Assembly: GCA_002325605.1 (NCBI GenBank)
Contig: DCSM01000126.1
Coordinates: 1-19,223, forward strand
Direction of reading: 5' to 3'
Source: Chloroflexaceae bacterium UBA1466
GTDB taxonomy: Bacteria; Chloroflexota; Chloroflexia; Chloroflexales; Chloroflexaceae
Length of the DNA: 19,223 nucleotides
The notes under the pieces were generated by a model. That model did no database searches. It was not told where the DNA came from and saw only the letters and a program-made list of their open reading frames with translations. Positions 1-6,242 of the stretch are shown piece by piece. Positions within the stretch are counted from its first letter, which is position 1. Every line of letters starts with the position of its first letter. The translations under genes and the position numbers were made by a program.

Positions 1-33
1 ACCACAAAGGTCTGGGGGAACTTCAGGGAACGG

Positions 34-405
34 TTACTCCTGGGGTTGATAGATTTGGCTGATAGCCGCGGGGGTGGGGGCGGTTTTGAGGGCTTCTTGG
101 AGAGCCTCCAGGAGCGCTACTTGGGTAATTTGGTGGATCTCAGGGAGAAGCTCTAGCCCCGCTGCCCCAAACTTTAGCTCCAGACCAAGTTCAATGGCCT
201 TATGCAGCCCTTCCACCAAGCCTTGTTCCCGACCTCTTTCTAAACCTTTCTCAAGCCCTTGTTCTAAGCTCTGTTGCTGGAGCCGCTGCACAAAAGGCTT
301 GTTCCTCAGTACATCCGCAAGTTCCTCATCCGTCATCAGGGCCAAGACCTGCTGTGGCAGTTCGCGCCCCCGTTTCAGTAAGTCTTCTTTCGTGATCGCA
401 CGCAT
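34..405 (-). CDS. Stand-alone Rpn C-terminal (RpnS-like) small protein, duplicate copy
   Basis: This 123-residue protein equals the C-terminal domain of the larger nuclease at 497-1561. It starts at the methionine that corresponds to residue 216 there and has no nuclease core. A consensus AGGAG (plus-strand CTCCT, 414-418) lies 8 bases before the ATG, so it could be translated on its own. It contains a charged helix of EQGLEKG-type repeats (about residues 46-66), 16 residues shorter than in the large copy, and differs at five positions near the C-terminus. In Rpn systems the separately translated C-terminal domain inhibits the full-length nuclease, so an antitoxin-like role is inferred. The alternative is a decaying 3' gene fragment. 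I see no clear promoter; read-through past the hairpin at 445-476 is possible. Confidence 0.6.
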   Translation of the reverse strand: MRAITKEDLLKRGRELPQQVLALMTDEELADVLRNKPFVQRLQQQSLEQGLEKGLERGREQGLVEGLHKAIELGLELKFGAAGLELLPEIHQITQVALLEALQEALKTAPTPAAISQIYQPQE

Positions 406-418
406 TTCAGCTACTCCT
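403..418 (-). promoter_or_regulatory. Ribosome-binding site and start of the stand-alone small ORF
   Basis: On the minus strand AGGAG is followed by an 8-base spacer and ATG. The duplication ends only four bases upstream of this site, so the copied unit carries its own translation signal. Confidence 0.7.
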
Positions 419-444
419 GTAAAGGCAGAAATTCTTTAAATGAA

Positions 445-476
445 AGACCTCTGTGGTCTGGGGACCACAAAGGTCT
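445..476 (-). terminator. Hairpin after the Rpn-like gene, possible terminator
   Basis: Two 14-base arms (445-458 and 463-476) are complementary with one mismatch around a 4-base loop. Read on the minus strand, the hairpin is followed by TTCATTT, so it could end the nuclease transcript before the small duplicate ORF. The right arm also begins the duplicated block (the same sequence opens the window at 1), and a related weaker hairpin lies at 1612-1642. It may therefore be a dispersed palindrome rather than only a terminator. Confidence 0.5.
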
Positions 477-496
477 GGGGGAACTTTAGGGAACGG

Positions 497-916
497 TTAT
501 TCCTGCGGTTGATAGAGGTGGCGGATAGCCGCGGGGGTGAGGGCGGTTTTGAGGGCTTCTTGGAGAACCTCCAGAAGCGCTACTTGGGTAATTTGGTGGA
601 TCTCAGGGAGAAGCTCTAGCCCCGCTGCCCCAAACTTTAGCTCCAGACCAAGTTCAATGGCCTTATGCAGTCCTTCTACCAAGCCTTGTTCCCGACCTCT
701 TTCTAAACCTTTCTCAAGCCCTTGTTCTAAGCCTTCCTCACGGCCTTGTTCTAAACCTTTCTCAAGCCCTTGTTCTAAGCTCTGTTGCTGGAGCCGCTGC
801 ACAAAAGGCTTGTTCCTCAGTACATCCGCAAGTTCCTCATCCGTCATCAGGGCCAAGACCTGCTGTGGCAGTTCGCGCCCCCGTTTCAGTAAGTCTTCTT
901 TCGTGATCGCACGCAT
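497..916 (-). CDS. Internal ORF of the Rpn-like gene (RpnS-like candidate antitoxin)
   Basis: The last 139 residues of the nuclease can be started separately at Met216. On the minus strand, AGGAG stands 8 bases before this ATG, and the same bases are read as Leu-Thr-Gly-Val-Ala-Glu in the long frame. In characterised Rpn loci such an in-frame internal start gives a small protein that dimerises and blocks the full-length toxin. Here the case is strengthened by the stand-alone copy at 34-405, which begins at exactly this methionine and keeps this ribosome-binding site. Expression is inferred. Confidence 0.55.
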   Translation of the reverse strand: MRAITKEDLLKRGRELPQQVLALMTDEELADVLRNKPFVQRLQQQSLEQGLEKGLEQGREEGLEQGLEKGLERGREQGLVEGLHKAIELGLELKFGAAGLELLPEIHQITQVALLEVLQEALKTALTPAAIRHLYQPQE

Positions 917-1561
917 TTCAGCTACTCCTGTAAGCGCCCAGAGTTCTAATAAGCTCAGGATCAGAGCTTCTACATCCGCCCCAAACTCTACCCGATGATG
1001 TTGCTCAAAATTAGCCAACGCCGCTTTTTTGGCCTGGCGCTGATGGGCGAATAACTTAAAGAACACATTATGAGGTGCATCAGATAATTCGCTCAACACG
1101 ATTAGCCGCGTTCGTGCAAAGAAGATACTCGTGTTAGCGTAGACCCCTGGCTGAAGACGCTCGGTGTAACACAAGGTTTCCCTTGTTTCCCGCAGGGGTT
1201 GGTGGGCGCTCACCAGGAAACTTTGCACATCGTCCGCTTTCAGCCCCCGCGAACGCCGAAAGAAAGTCTCATAACCGCCCAAAGTTTTCACGGCTTCCAC
1301 CGTGATTGACTCAGTGTACTTGAATTCTAGCAGGATGTAACGCGAGCTACTTTGGCGAATCCCATCAGGCAGACAAGTCAATTGAGCAGCTGTCCAGGTG
1401 GGCTTATCGTTCAAGTTCTGCATTAGCACGATGTCAATCTCAGGGGGTGCACTACTAACATCGACGTTAGCTTGCACCGCAATCTCCTTTTGGGTCAGGG
1501 TAAGTTCCAGCAGAAAAGCAAAGAACTCATGCCAGCGGCGCAGTTTGGGTGCTTTTTCCAT
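497..1561 (-). CDS. Rpn-like PD-(D/E)XK nuclease (putative recombination-promoting nuclease)
   Basis: This 354-residue protein has an N-terminal nuclease-like core with Asp43 in PPEIDIVL and Glu79-x-Lys81 in ILLEFKY, spaced as in PD-(D/E)XK enzymes. The C-terminal half (from Met216) holds a charged helix of EQGLEKG-type repeats, as in Rpn/YhgA-like proteins once called transposases. Family knowledge: Rpn proteins are DNA nucleases linked to phage defence, restrained by their own separately translated C-terminal domain. An extended -10 (TGTTAGAAT, 1568-1576) ends six bases before the ATG, so the mRNA is probably leaderless; no ribosome-binding site precedes the start. Exact subfamily is uncertain, and a simple unassigned restriction-like nuclease is the alternative. 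Confidence 0.75.
   Translation of the reverse strand: MEKAPKLRRWHEFFAFLLELTLTQKEIAVQANVDVSSAPPEIDIVLMQNLNDKPTWTAAQLTCLPDGIRQSSSRYILLEFKYTESITVEAVKTLGGYETFFRRSRGLKADDVQSFLVSAHQPLRETRETLCYTERLQPGVYANTSIFFARTRLIVLSELSDAPHNVFFKLFAHQRQAKKAALANFEQHHRVEFGADVEALILSLLELWALTGVAEMRAITKEDLLKRGRELPQQVLALMTDEELADVLRNKPFVQRLQQQSLEQGLEKGLEQGREEGLEQGLEKGLERGREQGLVEGLHKAIELGLELKFGAAGLELLPEIHQITQVALLEVLQEALKTALTPAAIRHLYQPQE
914..929 (-). promoter_or_regulatory. Internal ribosome-binding site within the Rpn-like gene
   Basis: AGGAG (plus-strand CTCCT at 925-929), an 8-base spacer and ATG (914-916) form an optimal start inside the long reading frame. The long form itself has no comparable site, so the small product could be made in excess. 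Confidence 0.6.
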
Positions 1562-1567
1562 AGCCCC

Positions 1568-1576
1568 ATTCTAACA
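1568..1576 (-). promoter_or_regulatory. Extended -10 promoter of the Rpn-like gene
   Basis: TGTTAGAAT matches the TGnTATAAT extended -10 pattern with a 5/6 hexamer. There is no good -35. The expected start point, six to seven bases downstream, falls on the A of the ATG at 1561. Confidence 0.5.
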
Positions 1577-1611
1577 CAAATCGCATGCCTCAGCACCAGC
1601 AAGAGCAAAGC

Positions 1612-1642
1612 GACCTTTACAGCCCCAAAGACTGCAAAGGTC
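1612..1642. repeat. Hairpin upstream of the Rpn-like gene, related to the one downstream
   Basis: Arms GACCTTTACAG (1612-1622) and CTGCAAAGGTC (1632-1642) pair with one mismatch around a 9-base loop. The outer GACCTTT/AAAGGTC matches the arms at 446-475, so the nuclease gene is bracketed by similar palindromes. Confidence 0.55.
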
Positions 1643-1669
1643 TTGTTTAGGCTAAGTTGAAAGAAGAGT

Positions 1670-1698
1670 TTGCAACAGGCTTAAATCTCTGCTATACT
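1670..1698 (+). promoter_or_regulatory. Promoter of the LCP gene
   Basis: A -35-like TTGCAA (1670-1675), a 17-base spacer and TATACT (1693-1698) with an extended -10 TG at 1690-1691. It lies about 120 bases upstream of the chosen ATG. Confidence 0.6.
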
Positions 1699-1816
1699 CT
1701 GTGCAATTATCCCTGGTCTTAAATGCCCCTTCTTCCCTATAGCTCCCTTAGTGATAAAATGCGTACCTGGCGCAAAATGTTCTGTTTCTGGGTACGCAGC
1801 AGGTAGCAGGAGTCCC

Positions 1817-3364
1817 ATGCCAACGTCTTTCCCTCCTTCTTTTCGCCATCCCCGTGAGCAAGAGGTACGGCGTTCTACTCGGAGTGGCTTACCTCTTCAG
1901 CAAAAATATCGTAATGGTGGTTGGAGTTCCCTTTTGGTAGGGATCGTCTCTTTATGTATTCTGTTTGGGGCCGTCACCGTGGTGGTTGGGATTCGGGCCA
2001 ACCAGGTCCTTGGCAGGATGGAACAACCCGACCTGCGCCGCCCTCCCGTTAGTAAACCGCCGTCTGTTAAGCCCCAAATTTCACCTTCTACCGCCCCAGC
2101 CGCAGCCCTTAAACCTTCAAAAAGTGCAACCGCTACGCCAGCCCCAGCCGCAGCGATGCCTGTGGCCTTGCGCTACCCTTTCAACATCTTGCTGATTGGG
2201 GTAGATTCCCGTGATCTTGATGCTGAAGGGGTCCGCAGCGATACTTTGATTGTTGTCCATGTCGATCCCCGTGAACATTGGGCCAGTATGCTCTCGATTC
2301 CCCGCGACTCGTTCGTTACGATTCCGCATCTGGGCAGCCAAAAGATCAATGCTGCTTACAGTTATGGTTATCTTAATGCCGAAGAGTTGTATGCTCAAGA
2401 TTCTGACCCCAAAGCTGCTGGGGGCGCTTTAGCGGCTGAAACTATCGAGGAATTTCTGGGCCTTAAAATTGATTATATTGCCCAAGTTGATTTCATTGGG
2501 TTTGAGAAGATAATTGACACGCTTGGCGGCGTTACGGTAGATGTCACGCGGCCTTTGCTCGACCCAGAATATCCAACCGCCAATTTTGGCTACGAACGGA
2601 TTTTTATCCCTGCGGGGCTTCAAGTTCTGGATGGCCGGACCGCGCTCCGCTACGCTCGCTCGCGCCACATGGCCAGCGATTTTGACCGCAGCACCCGCCA
2701 ACAGCGCGTGTTACGGGCCCTGTTGAAACAACTTCAACAGCGCAAAATCTTTGACCAAGCAGCCCTCATCCCCAAACTAGCTGAAAGTTTAAGCTCCAGT
2801 ATTGCGACAACGCTGCCCCTTGGTGACCCCACGATTCTCTATGGGCTGGCTAAATTGGCGCAAGAACTCAAGCCAGAGCGCATTACCCAATTCAGCATTA
2901 ACCCCAATGATGTACAAATTGTGGCTGAAGAAGGCTCAAATATTACTTGGAATCAGAGCGATGTTAAGTTGTTGGTGAATCAAATGCTGGCGGGCCCAGG
3001 TGGAGAAGCCGAAGTCGCTCGAATTCAGGTCCAGAATGGTACTGGAATTCAATTTCTGGCGACCAAATTAACCAATAATTTGGCAAATCAGGGCTTTTTA
3101 CTGAATAATGCCACCGATGCAGCCGAAGTCTATCCTGAAACCCAAATTATTGATTACACTGGTCGCCCAAAAACCCGCCAGCGGCTCGCCAAATTGTTGG
3201 GTTTGTCGGCAGAAGCTGTGCAAGTTGCCTCGAAAAAGGGAACTTCACCTGCGCCCTATCTCACTGATATTGTAGTCGTGTTGGGCCAAGATTACCGCAA
3301 AGAATGGCTTGCCGAGCCAACAACCGCTAAAAACGCGCCAGAAACGCCCGCAAAGCAGCGTTAA
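1817..3364 (+). CDS. LytR-CpsA-Psr (LCP) family cell-envelope glycopolymer transferase
   Basis: This is a 515-residue membrane-anchored protein. LCP enzymes move polyprenyl-pyrophosphate-linked glycopolymers onto the cell wall or other acceptors outside the membrane. One membrane segment (about 37-59) is followed by a Pro/Ala/Lys-rich spacer (about 70-117) and the LCP domain (about 122-290), with Asp130 and Arg132 in GVDSR, Asp142 in RSDT, Arg163 in SIPRDS, and the YARSRH/DFDRSTRQQ block. A LytR_C-type domain (about 400-500) is near the C-terminus. The ATG at 1817 has AGGAG a few bases upstream and is preferred over the in-frame GTG at 1751. The 3' end overlaps the convergent hydrolase gene by 38 bases. 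The acceptor cannot be told from sequence. Confidence 0.9.
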   Translation: MPTSFPPSFRHPREQEVRRSTRSGLPLQQKYRNGGWSSLLVGIVSLCILFGAVTVVVGIRANQVLGRMEQPDLRRPPVSKPPSVKPQISPSTAPAAALKPSKSATATPAPAAAMPVALRYPFNILLIGVDSRDLDAEGVRSDTLIVVHVDPREHWASMLSIPRDSFVTIPHLGSQKINAAYSYGYLNAEELYAQDSDPKAAGGALAAETIEEFLGLKIDYIAQVDFIGFEKIIDTLGGVTVDVTRPLLDPEYPTANFGYERIFIPAGLQVLDGRTALRYARSRHMASDFDRSTRQQRVLRALLKQLQQRKIFDQAALIPKLAESLSSSIATTLPLGDPTILYGLAKLAQELKPERITQFSINPNDVQIVAEEGSNITWNQSDVKLLVNQMLAGPGGEAEVARIQVQNGTGIQFLATKLTNNLANQGFLLNNATDAAEVYPETQIIDYTGRPKTRQRLAKLLGLSAEAVQVASKKGTSPAPYLTDIVVVLGQDYRKEWLAEPTTAKNAPETPAKQR

Positions 3365-4106
3365 ACGCGGTTGGATTTTCAACATTCGCAAGATGCCCCG
3401 CGTTGGGAATGATAGCCAATTCGCTCCCTGGAATCGCTTGTTGAAGCTGTTTTAGCTCAGCGGGCGGCGAAAGCGAATCCTCTGCGCCGCCCAAAACCAA
3501 AGTTGGAACTTTGATCTTGGCGAGCAGATCAGAAGAATCGGGCCGCAAGGCCATTCCCCGTAAGGCTCCCGCAATCCCCTGGGGCTTGTTTTCCATCATC
3601 AAGCGGCTTATCTGCGTCTGCATTTCGGGCGCAGCTTTTGGCGAAAGGAGCCCTGGAAGCATCTTTGGGACGATAGTGCTGGGCCCGTGAAGCTCCACAA
3701 GCTGGGCATTTGCTTCACGATTAGCTTTGATTTCAGTTGTATCAGGAGTCGCTCTCGTATCTGCGAGGATTAAAGCCTGCACACGAGTAGGATAATGCCG
3801 CAGAAAAGCCAGCGCAATGTAGCCCCCCATCGAAAGCCCACCTAAAACTACCTGTTCAAGGCCTAATGAATCAAGGAGCGCAACAAGATCATCAGCGAAA
3901 GTTTCCATTAAATAGGGCCCAATAGGTGCTTCGCTCTGCCCAAACCCGCGTAAATCAGGGATGATAAGCCTAAAATCAGTTTTCAAAGCTGAAATTTGGG
4001 GCTGCCACATTGCCCCACTCAGAGGAAAACCGTGCAGAAGCAAAATCGGCGTTCCTTGGCCATAATCTTCGTAGGAAAGCGTTAGCCCATTACAAGTCGT
4101 TTTCAT
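3327..4106 (-). CDS. Alpha/beta-fold hydrolase (soluble)
   Basis: This is a 259-residue hydrolase of the classical alpha/beta fold. It has the HGFP oxyanion region (25-28), the nucleophile elbow GLSMGG with Ser92, Asp210 in GGAEDSLSPP, and His238 in NAGHLANVENP, so the triad is complete. Length is standard and no signal peptide is seen, so it is probably cytosolic. Esterase, lactonase and C-C hydrolase relatives look alike, so the substrate is unknown. GAGG lies seven bases before the ATG. The gene starts 26 bases from the divergent hydrolase at 4133, and its 3' end overlaps the LCP gene tail to tail. Confidence 0.88.
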   Translation of the reverse strand: MKTTCNGLTLSYEDYGQGTPILLLHGFPLSGAMWQPQISALKTDFRLIIPDLRGFGQSEAPIGPYLMETFADDLVALLDSLGLEQVVLGGLSMGGYIALAFLRHYPTRVQALILADTRATPDTTEIKANREANAQLVELHGPSTIVPKMLPGLLSPKAAPEMQTQISRLMMENKPQGIAGALRGMALRPDSSDLLAKIKVPTLVLGGAEDSLSPPAELKQLQQAIPGSELAIIPNAGHLANVENPTAFNAALRAFLARF

Positions 4107-4132
4107 CGCTAAACCTCATCTAGGATATTTCT

Positions 4133-5089
4133 ATGCAATCATCTACTGCTCCAACTTCACCAACCCCTCCCAAAAAACAATCCGCCGGGCAAAATTGGCT
4201 TTTGCGCCTTCTGCTAGGCTTTTTTTGTCTCTTTATGATCGCCTATCTGGGCATTGCAGGGTTTACAGCTAATTCACTTACCACGCCTGGGCACAGAAAA
4301 TTGCCTAATACCCCCCAAACCTACAAGACGGCTTACGAAAATATCACTTTTACCGCCCGTATTGATCAGACTCGCATCTCAGCTTGGTTTATCCCAGCGC
4401 AAGCGAGCAAAAAAGCGATCATTTTTGTGCATGGGAAAGGGCAATGTCGAGCATGTGAGTTTAGCGGGGTTTCAACCCAATTGGGTGTAGCTCTCGCACA
4501 ACGCGGCTTAAATGTGCTAATGTTGGATTTGCGGGGGCACGGCGAAAGTGGCGATGGCCGCTTCACTTTCGGGCTGCGCGAGCGACGAGATGTGGAAGGA
4601 GCCGTTGATTGGCTGGAAAAGCGAGGCTTTAAGCCCGGCCAGCTTGGGCTGCTTGGGGTCTCAATGGGTTCGGCGACCAGCATTGGCACGACGGCGGATG
4701 AGCCAGCAATTGGGGCTTTGGTTGCCGACAGTTCTTATGCTGATTTTAGCTCCATTTTGGAGAAAGAATTTCCCGCTGCAAGTGGTTTACCCAGCTTTTT
4801 CTTGCCTCCAGCCCTGTTGATTAGCACTTTTCTTACAGGAGAAAACGTCCAAAATGCTCGGCCCATTGATGAAATTGGCAAGATTGCGCCCCGGCCAATT
4901 CTCATAATTCACGCTAAAGATGATGGTCTGATTCCGCTTGAGCATGCTAAACGGCTTTATGCTGCCGCAGGCTCTAATGCTGAACTATGGATTATCCCTG
5001 GGAAAAAGCATGTAGATACTTTTCCCTACGATCAAAAGGCTTATGCGGATCGGGTAGCAAAGTTTTTTGAAGAAAAACTAGCTAAATAA
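4133..5089 (+). CDS. Membrane-anchored alpha/beta hydrolase
   Basis: This 318-residue protein has a Pro/Ser-rich N-terminus, one membrane helix (about 23-46) and an alpha/beta hydrolase domain like that of serine aminopeptidase or BEM46-type proteins. Motifs are FVHGKG (98-103), LDLRGHGES (131-139), GVSMGS with Ser177, Asp264 in HAKDDGLIP and His293 in KKHVDTF. The membrane segment suggests the catalytic domain is held at the membrane; sidedness is uncertain. The start is divergent from the hydrolase at 3327-4106 with 26 bases between, so its promoter must lie in or next to that gene's 5' end. A terminator follows at 5112. The substrate is unknown. Confidence 0.86.
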   Translation: MQSSTAPTSPTPPKKQSAGQNWLLRLLLGFFCLFMIAYLGIAGFTANSLTTPGHRKLPNTPQTYKTAYENITFTARIDQTRISAWFIPAQASKKAIIFVHGKGQCRACEFSGVSTQLGVALAQRGLNVLMLDLRGHGESGDGRFTFGLRERRDVEGAVDWLEKRGFKPGQLGLLGVSMGSATSIGTTADEPAIGALVADSSYADFSSILEKEFPAASGLPSFFLPPALLISTFLTGENVQNARPIDEIGKIAPRPILIIHAKDDGLIPLEHAKRLYAAAGSNAELWIIPGKKHVDTFPYDQKAYADRVAKFFEEKLAK

Positions 5090-5111
5090 TTCAATAGCTC
5101 TTTTGAATCTG

Positions 5112-5148
5112 ACCTGGCAAGTTGCAAAACCTGCCAGGTTTTATTCTT
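5112..5148 (+). terminator. Rho-independent terminator after the membrane hydrolase
   Basis: ACCTGGCA (5112-5119) and TGCCAGGT (5132-5139) form a perfect 8-bp stem around a 12-base loop, followed by a T-rich run to 5148, 22 bases after the stop codon. Confidence 0.75.
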
Positions 5149-5156
5149 CCACCCTT

Positions 5157-5176
5157 AAAAAATTGCTTTGGAAAGC
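5157..5176 (-). terminator. Possible weak terminator after the transglutaminase gene
   Basis: Read on the minus strand, the 12-base palindrome at 5165-5176 (short stem, tiny loop) is followed by AATTTTTT, just past the stop codon. The stem is short, so this is tentative. Confidence 0.3.
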
Positions 5177-5177
5177 G

Positions 5178-6149
5178 CTATTGTTGCTGCTGTTGTTGCT
5201 GCTGCTGCTGATCATCGGCCTGAGCTTCCAAATCAGGGGGCGACCATTCAACGTGAGGCAGCAATTCGATCTCTTTTTCTTCAGGCGAAGGCGCTTCAGT
5301 CGGCCAAACCCGCACGCCCACGTCAAGCTCACTTTCCGCCTCCCCTTTGAAAACCCCCCGCGTCGGGGGCACATCGGCATAATCGCGCCCCACTGCCGTC
5401 CGAATATGGCATTCCGATGCGGTACGGTTGTTCGTCGGGTCAAAGCCAACCCAGCCCAAGTTGGGCAAAAAGGCTTCGAGCCAAGCATGGGTCGCATCTT
5501 CCTCAGAGCGGTCATGGTCTTCGTGACGATGGAACAAATAACCACTGACATAGCGGCACGGAATGCCTAATTCGCGCACCAGAGCCGTCATCACGTGGGC
5601 AAAATCTTGGCAAACCCCCCGGCGCGTCCGCAGAACAACGTCAATCGAAGAATCGACCTTTGTACTCATCGGGACATATTCAAACTTTTGATAGATGATC
5701 GAGTTCAATTCAAGCAACACGGTCAAGGGGTCGTCGCGCCGCTCCAGGGAAATTTCCTGCATAAAATCGTGAAGAAGACTCGTGGGGCGTGCAAAATGGC
5801 TGGGCATCAACATATCCCAATAGCCATCCAAAGCCACCTGGTCATCTAATTCGCTCCAGGCTTCGGGGCCCAAGTTGGGCGGGAGCGGGGTTGGGGGATT
5901 GGTCTCAATCAGAGCTTCAGCCATGATGGTCAATTTACCGTGACGGCCTGGAACCCCAAAATGATGGACAACATTCTGATGATAATCACGGTAAGACATA
6001 ACCTGGGACCGAGGCTCCGTCTGGAGTTGAAACTCCAGACAACGCTGATTGTTTTCGGTGCGGGGCTGCATCCGCACTTCCATCACGCTTTCGCTAATCA
6101 ACGCCGTATAGCGAAATCTGGTCATGTGGCGAATTGAGAAGAAATACAT
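5178..6149 (-). CDS. Transglutaminase-like cysteine protease/amidase family protein
   Basis: This 323-residue protein has a bacterial transglutaminase N-terminal beta domain (about 1-90) and a transglutaminase core with the triad Cys180 (RRGVCQDFAH), His221 (THAWLE) and Asp237 (FDPTNN). Such proteins accompany alpha-E and circularly permuted ATP-grasp proteins, as here, and are thought to cleave or transfer at peptide or isopeptide bonds made by the ATP-grasp partner. The odd feature is the end: an acidic tail followed by ten consecutive glutamines and the stop. The first ATG is kept because the family begins with this YxIRHxTRFRY block. It is probably last in an operon, 93 bases after the alpha-E gene. 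Confidence 0.9.
   Translation of the reverse strand: MYFFSIRHMTRFRYTALISESVMEVRMQPRTENNQRCLEFQLQTEPRSQVMSYRDYHQNVVHHFGVPGRHGKLTIMAEALIETNPPTPLPPNLGPEAWSELDDQVALDGYWDMLMPSHFARPTSLLHDFMQEISLERRDDPLTVLLELNSIIYQKFEYVPMSTKVDSSIDVVLRTRRGVCQDFAHVMTALVRELGIPCRYVSGYLFHRHEDHDRSEEDATHAWLEAFLPNLGWVGFDPTNNRTASECHIRTAVGRDYADVPPTRGVFKGEAESELDVGVRVWPTEAPSPEEKEIELLPHVEWSPPDLEAQADDQQQQQQQQQQ
5181..5210 (-). repeat. Mixed CAG/CAA repeat encoding ten C-terminal glutamines
   Basis: Ten glutamine codons in a row (six CAG, four CAA) directly precede the TAG stop of the transglutaminase gene. Mixed codons argue against very recent pure slippage. Confidence 0.9.
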
Positions 6150-6242
6150 AAGCTCAACTAAGGTTTTTCTAGCGAGAACGTTCCCTTTTTACACCCTAAA
6201 AGGCCCATGCGAGCGGTCAAACAGGAATTAGGGAGCAGTTTC

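Larger units (their letters stand above)
1..422. repeat. Duplicated block, copy 1 (3' part of the Rpn-like gene)
   Basis: This block is a near-copy of 464-933. By eye, long stretches are identical, and most differences lie in the first 130 bases, which encode the protein C-terminus and the sequence after the stop. Copy 1 lacks a 48-base segment found at 732-779. The right edge is sharp: similarity stops at 422, four bases beyond the ribosome-binding site of the small ORF. The left edge may lie outside the window, because position 1 already matches the right arm of the hairpin at 463-476. Confidence 0.93.
464..933. repeat. Duplicated block, copy 2 (inside and after the Rpn-like gene)
   Basis: This is the longer copy (470 bases against 422) of the block at 1-422. 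The extra 48 bases at 732-779 are themselves a partial repeat of neighbouring sequence and encode 16 more residues of the EQGLEKG-type helix. Similarity ends just upstream of the internal ribosome-binding site at 925-929. Confidence 0.93.

Noticed and set aside
74..998. Long plus-strand Ser/Arg-rich ORFs at 74-439 and 537-998
   Set aside because: They are antisense to the Rpn-like genes, mirror the repeat-rich coding strand, and have no ribosome-binding site or family resemblance.
1..1642. A complete transposon or insertion sequence
   Set aside because: The Rpn-like protein was historically called a transposase, but I see no clear terminal inverted repeats with target-site duplications; only related hairpins.
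1751..1816. GTG start for the LCP gene at 1751
   Set aside because: The ATG at 1817 has an AGGAG site and gives a normal basic N-terminus before the membrane helix.
5103..5570. Plus-strand ORF with a leucine run
   Set aside because: It is antisense to the transglutaminase gene; the leucine run is only the reverse of the glutamine codons.
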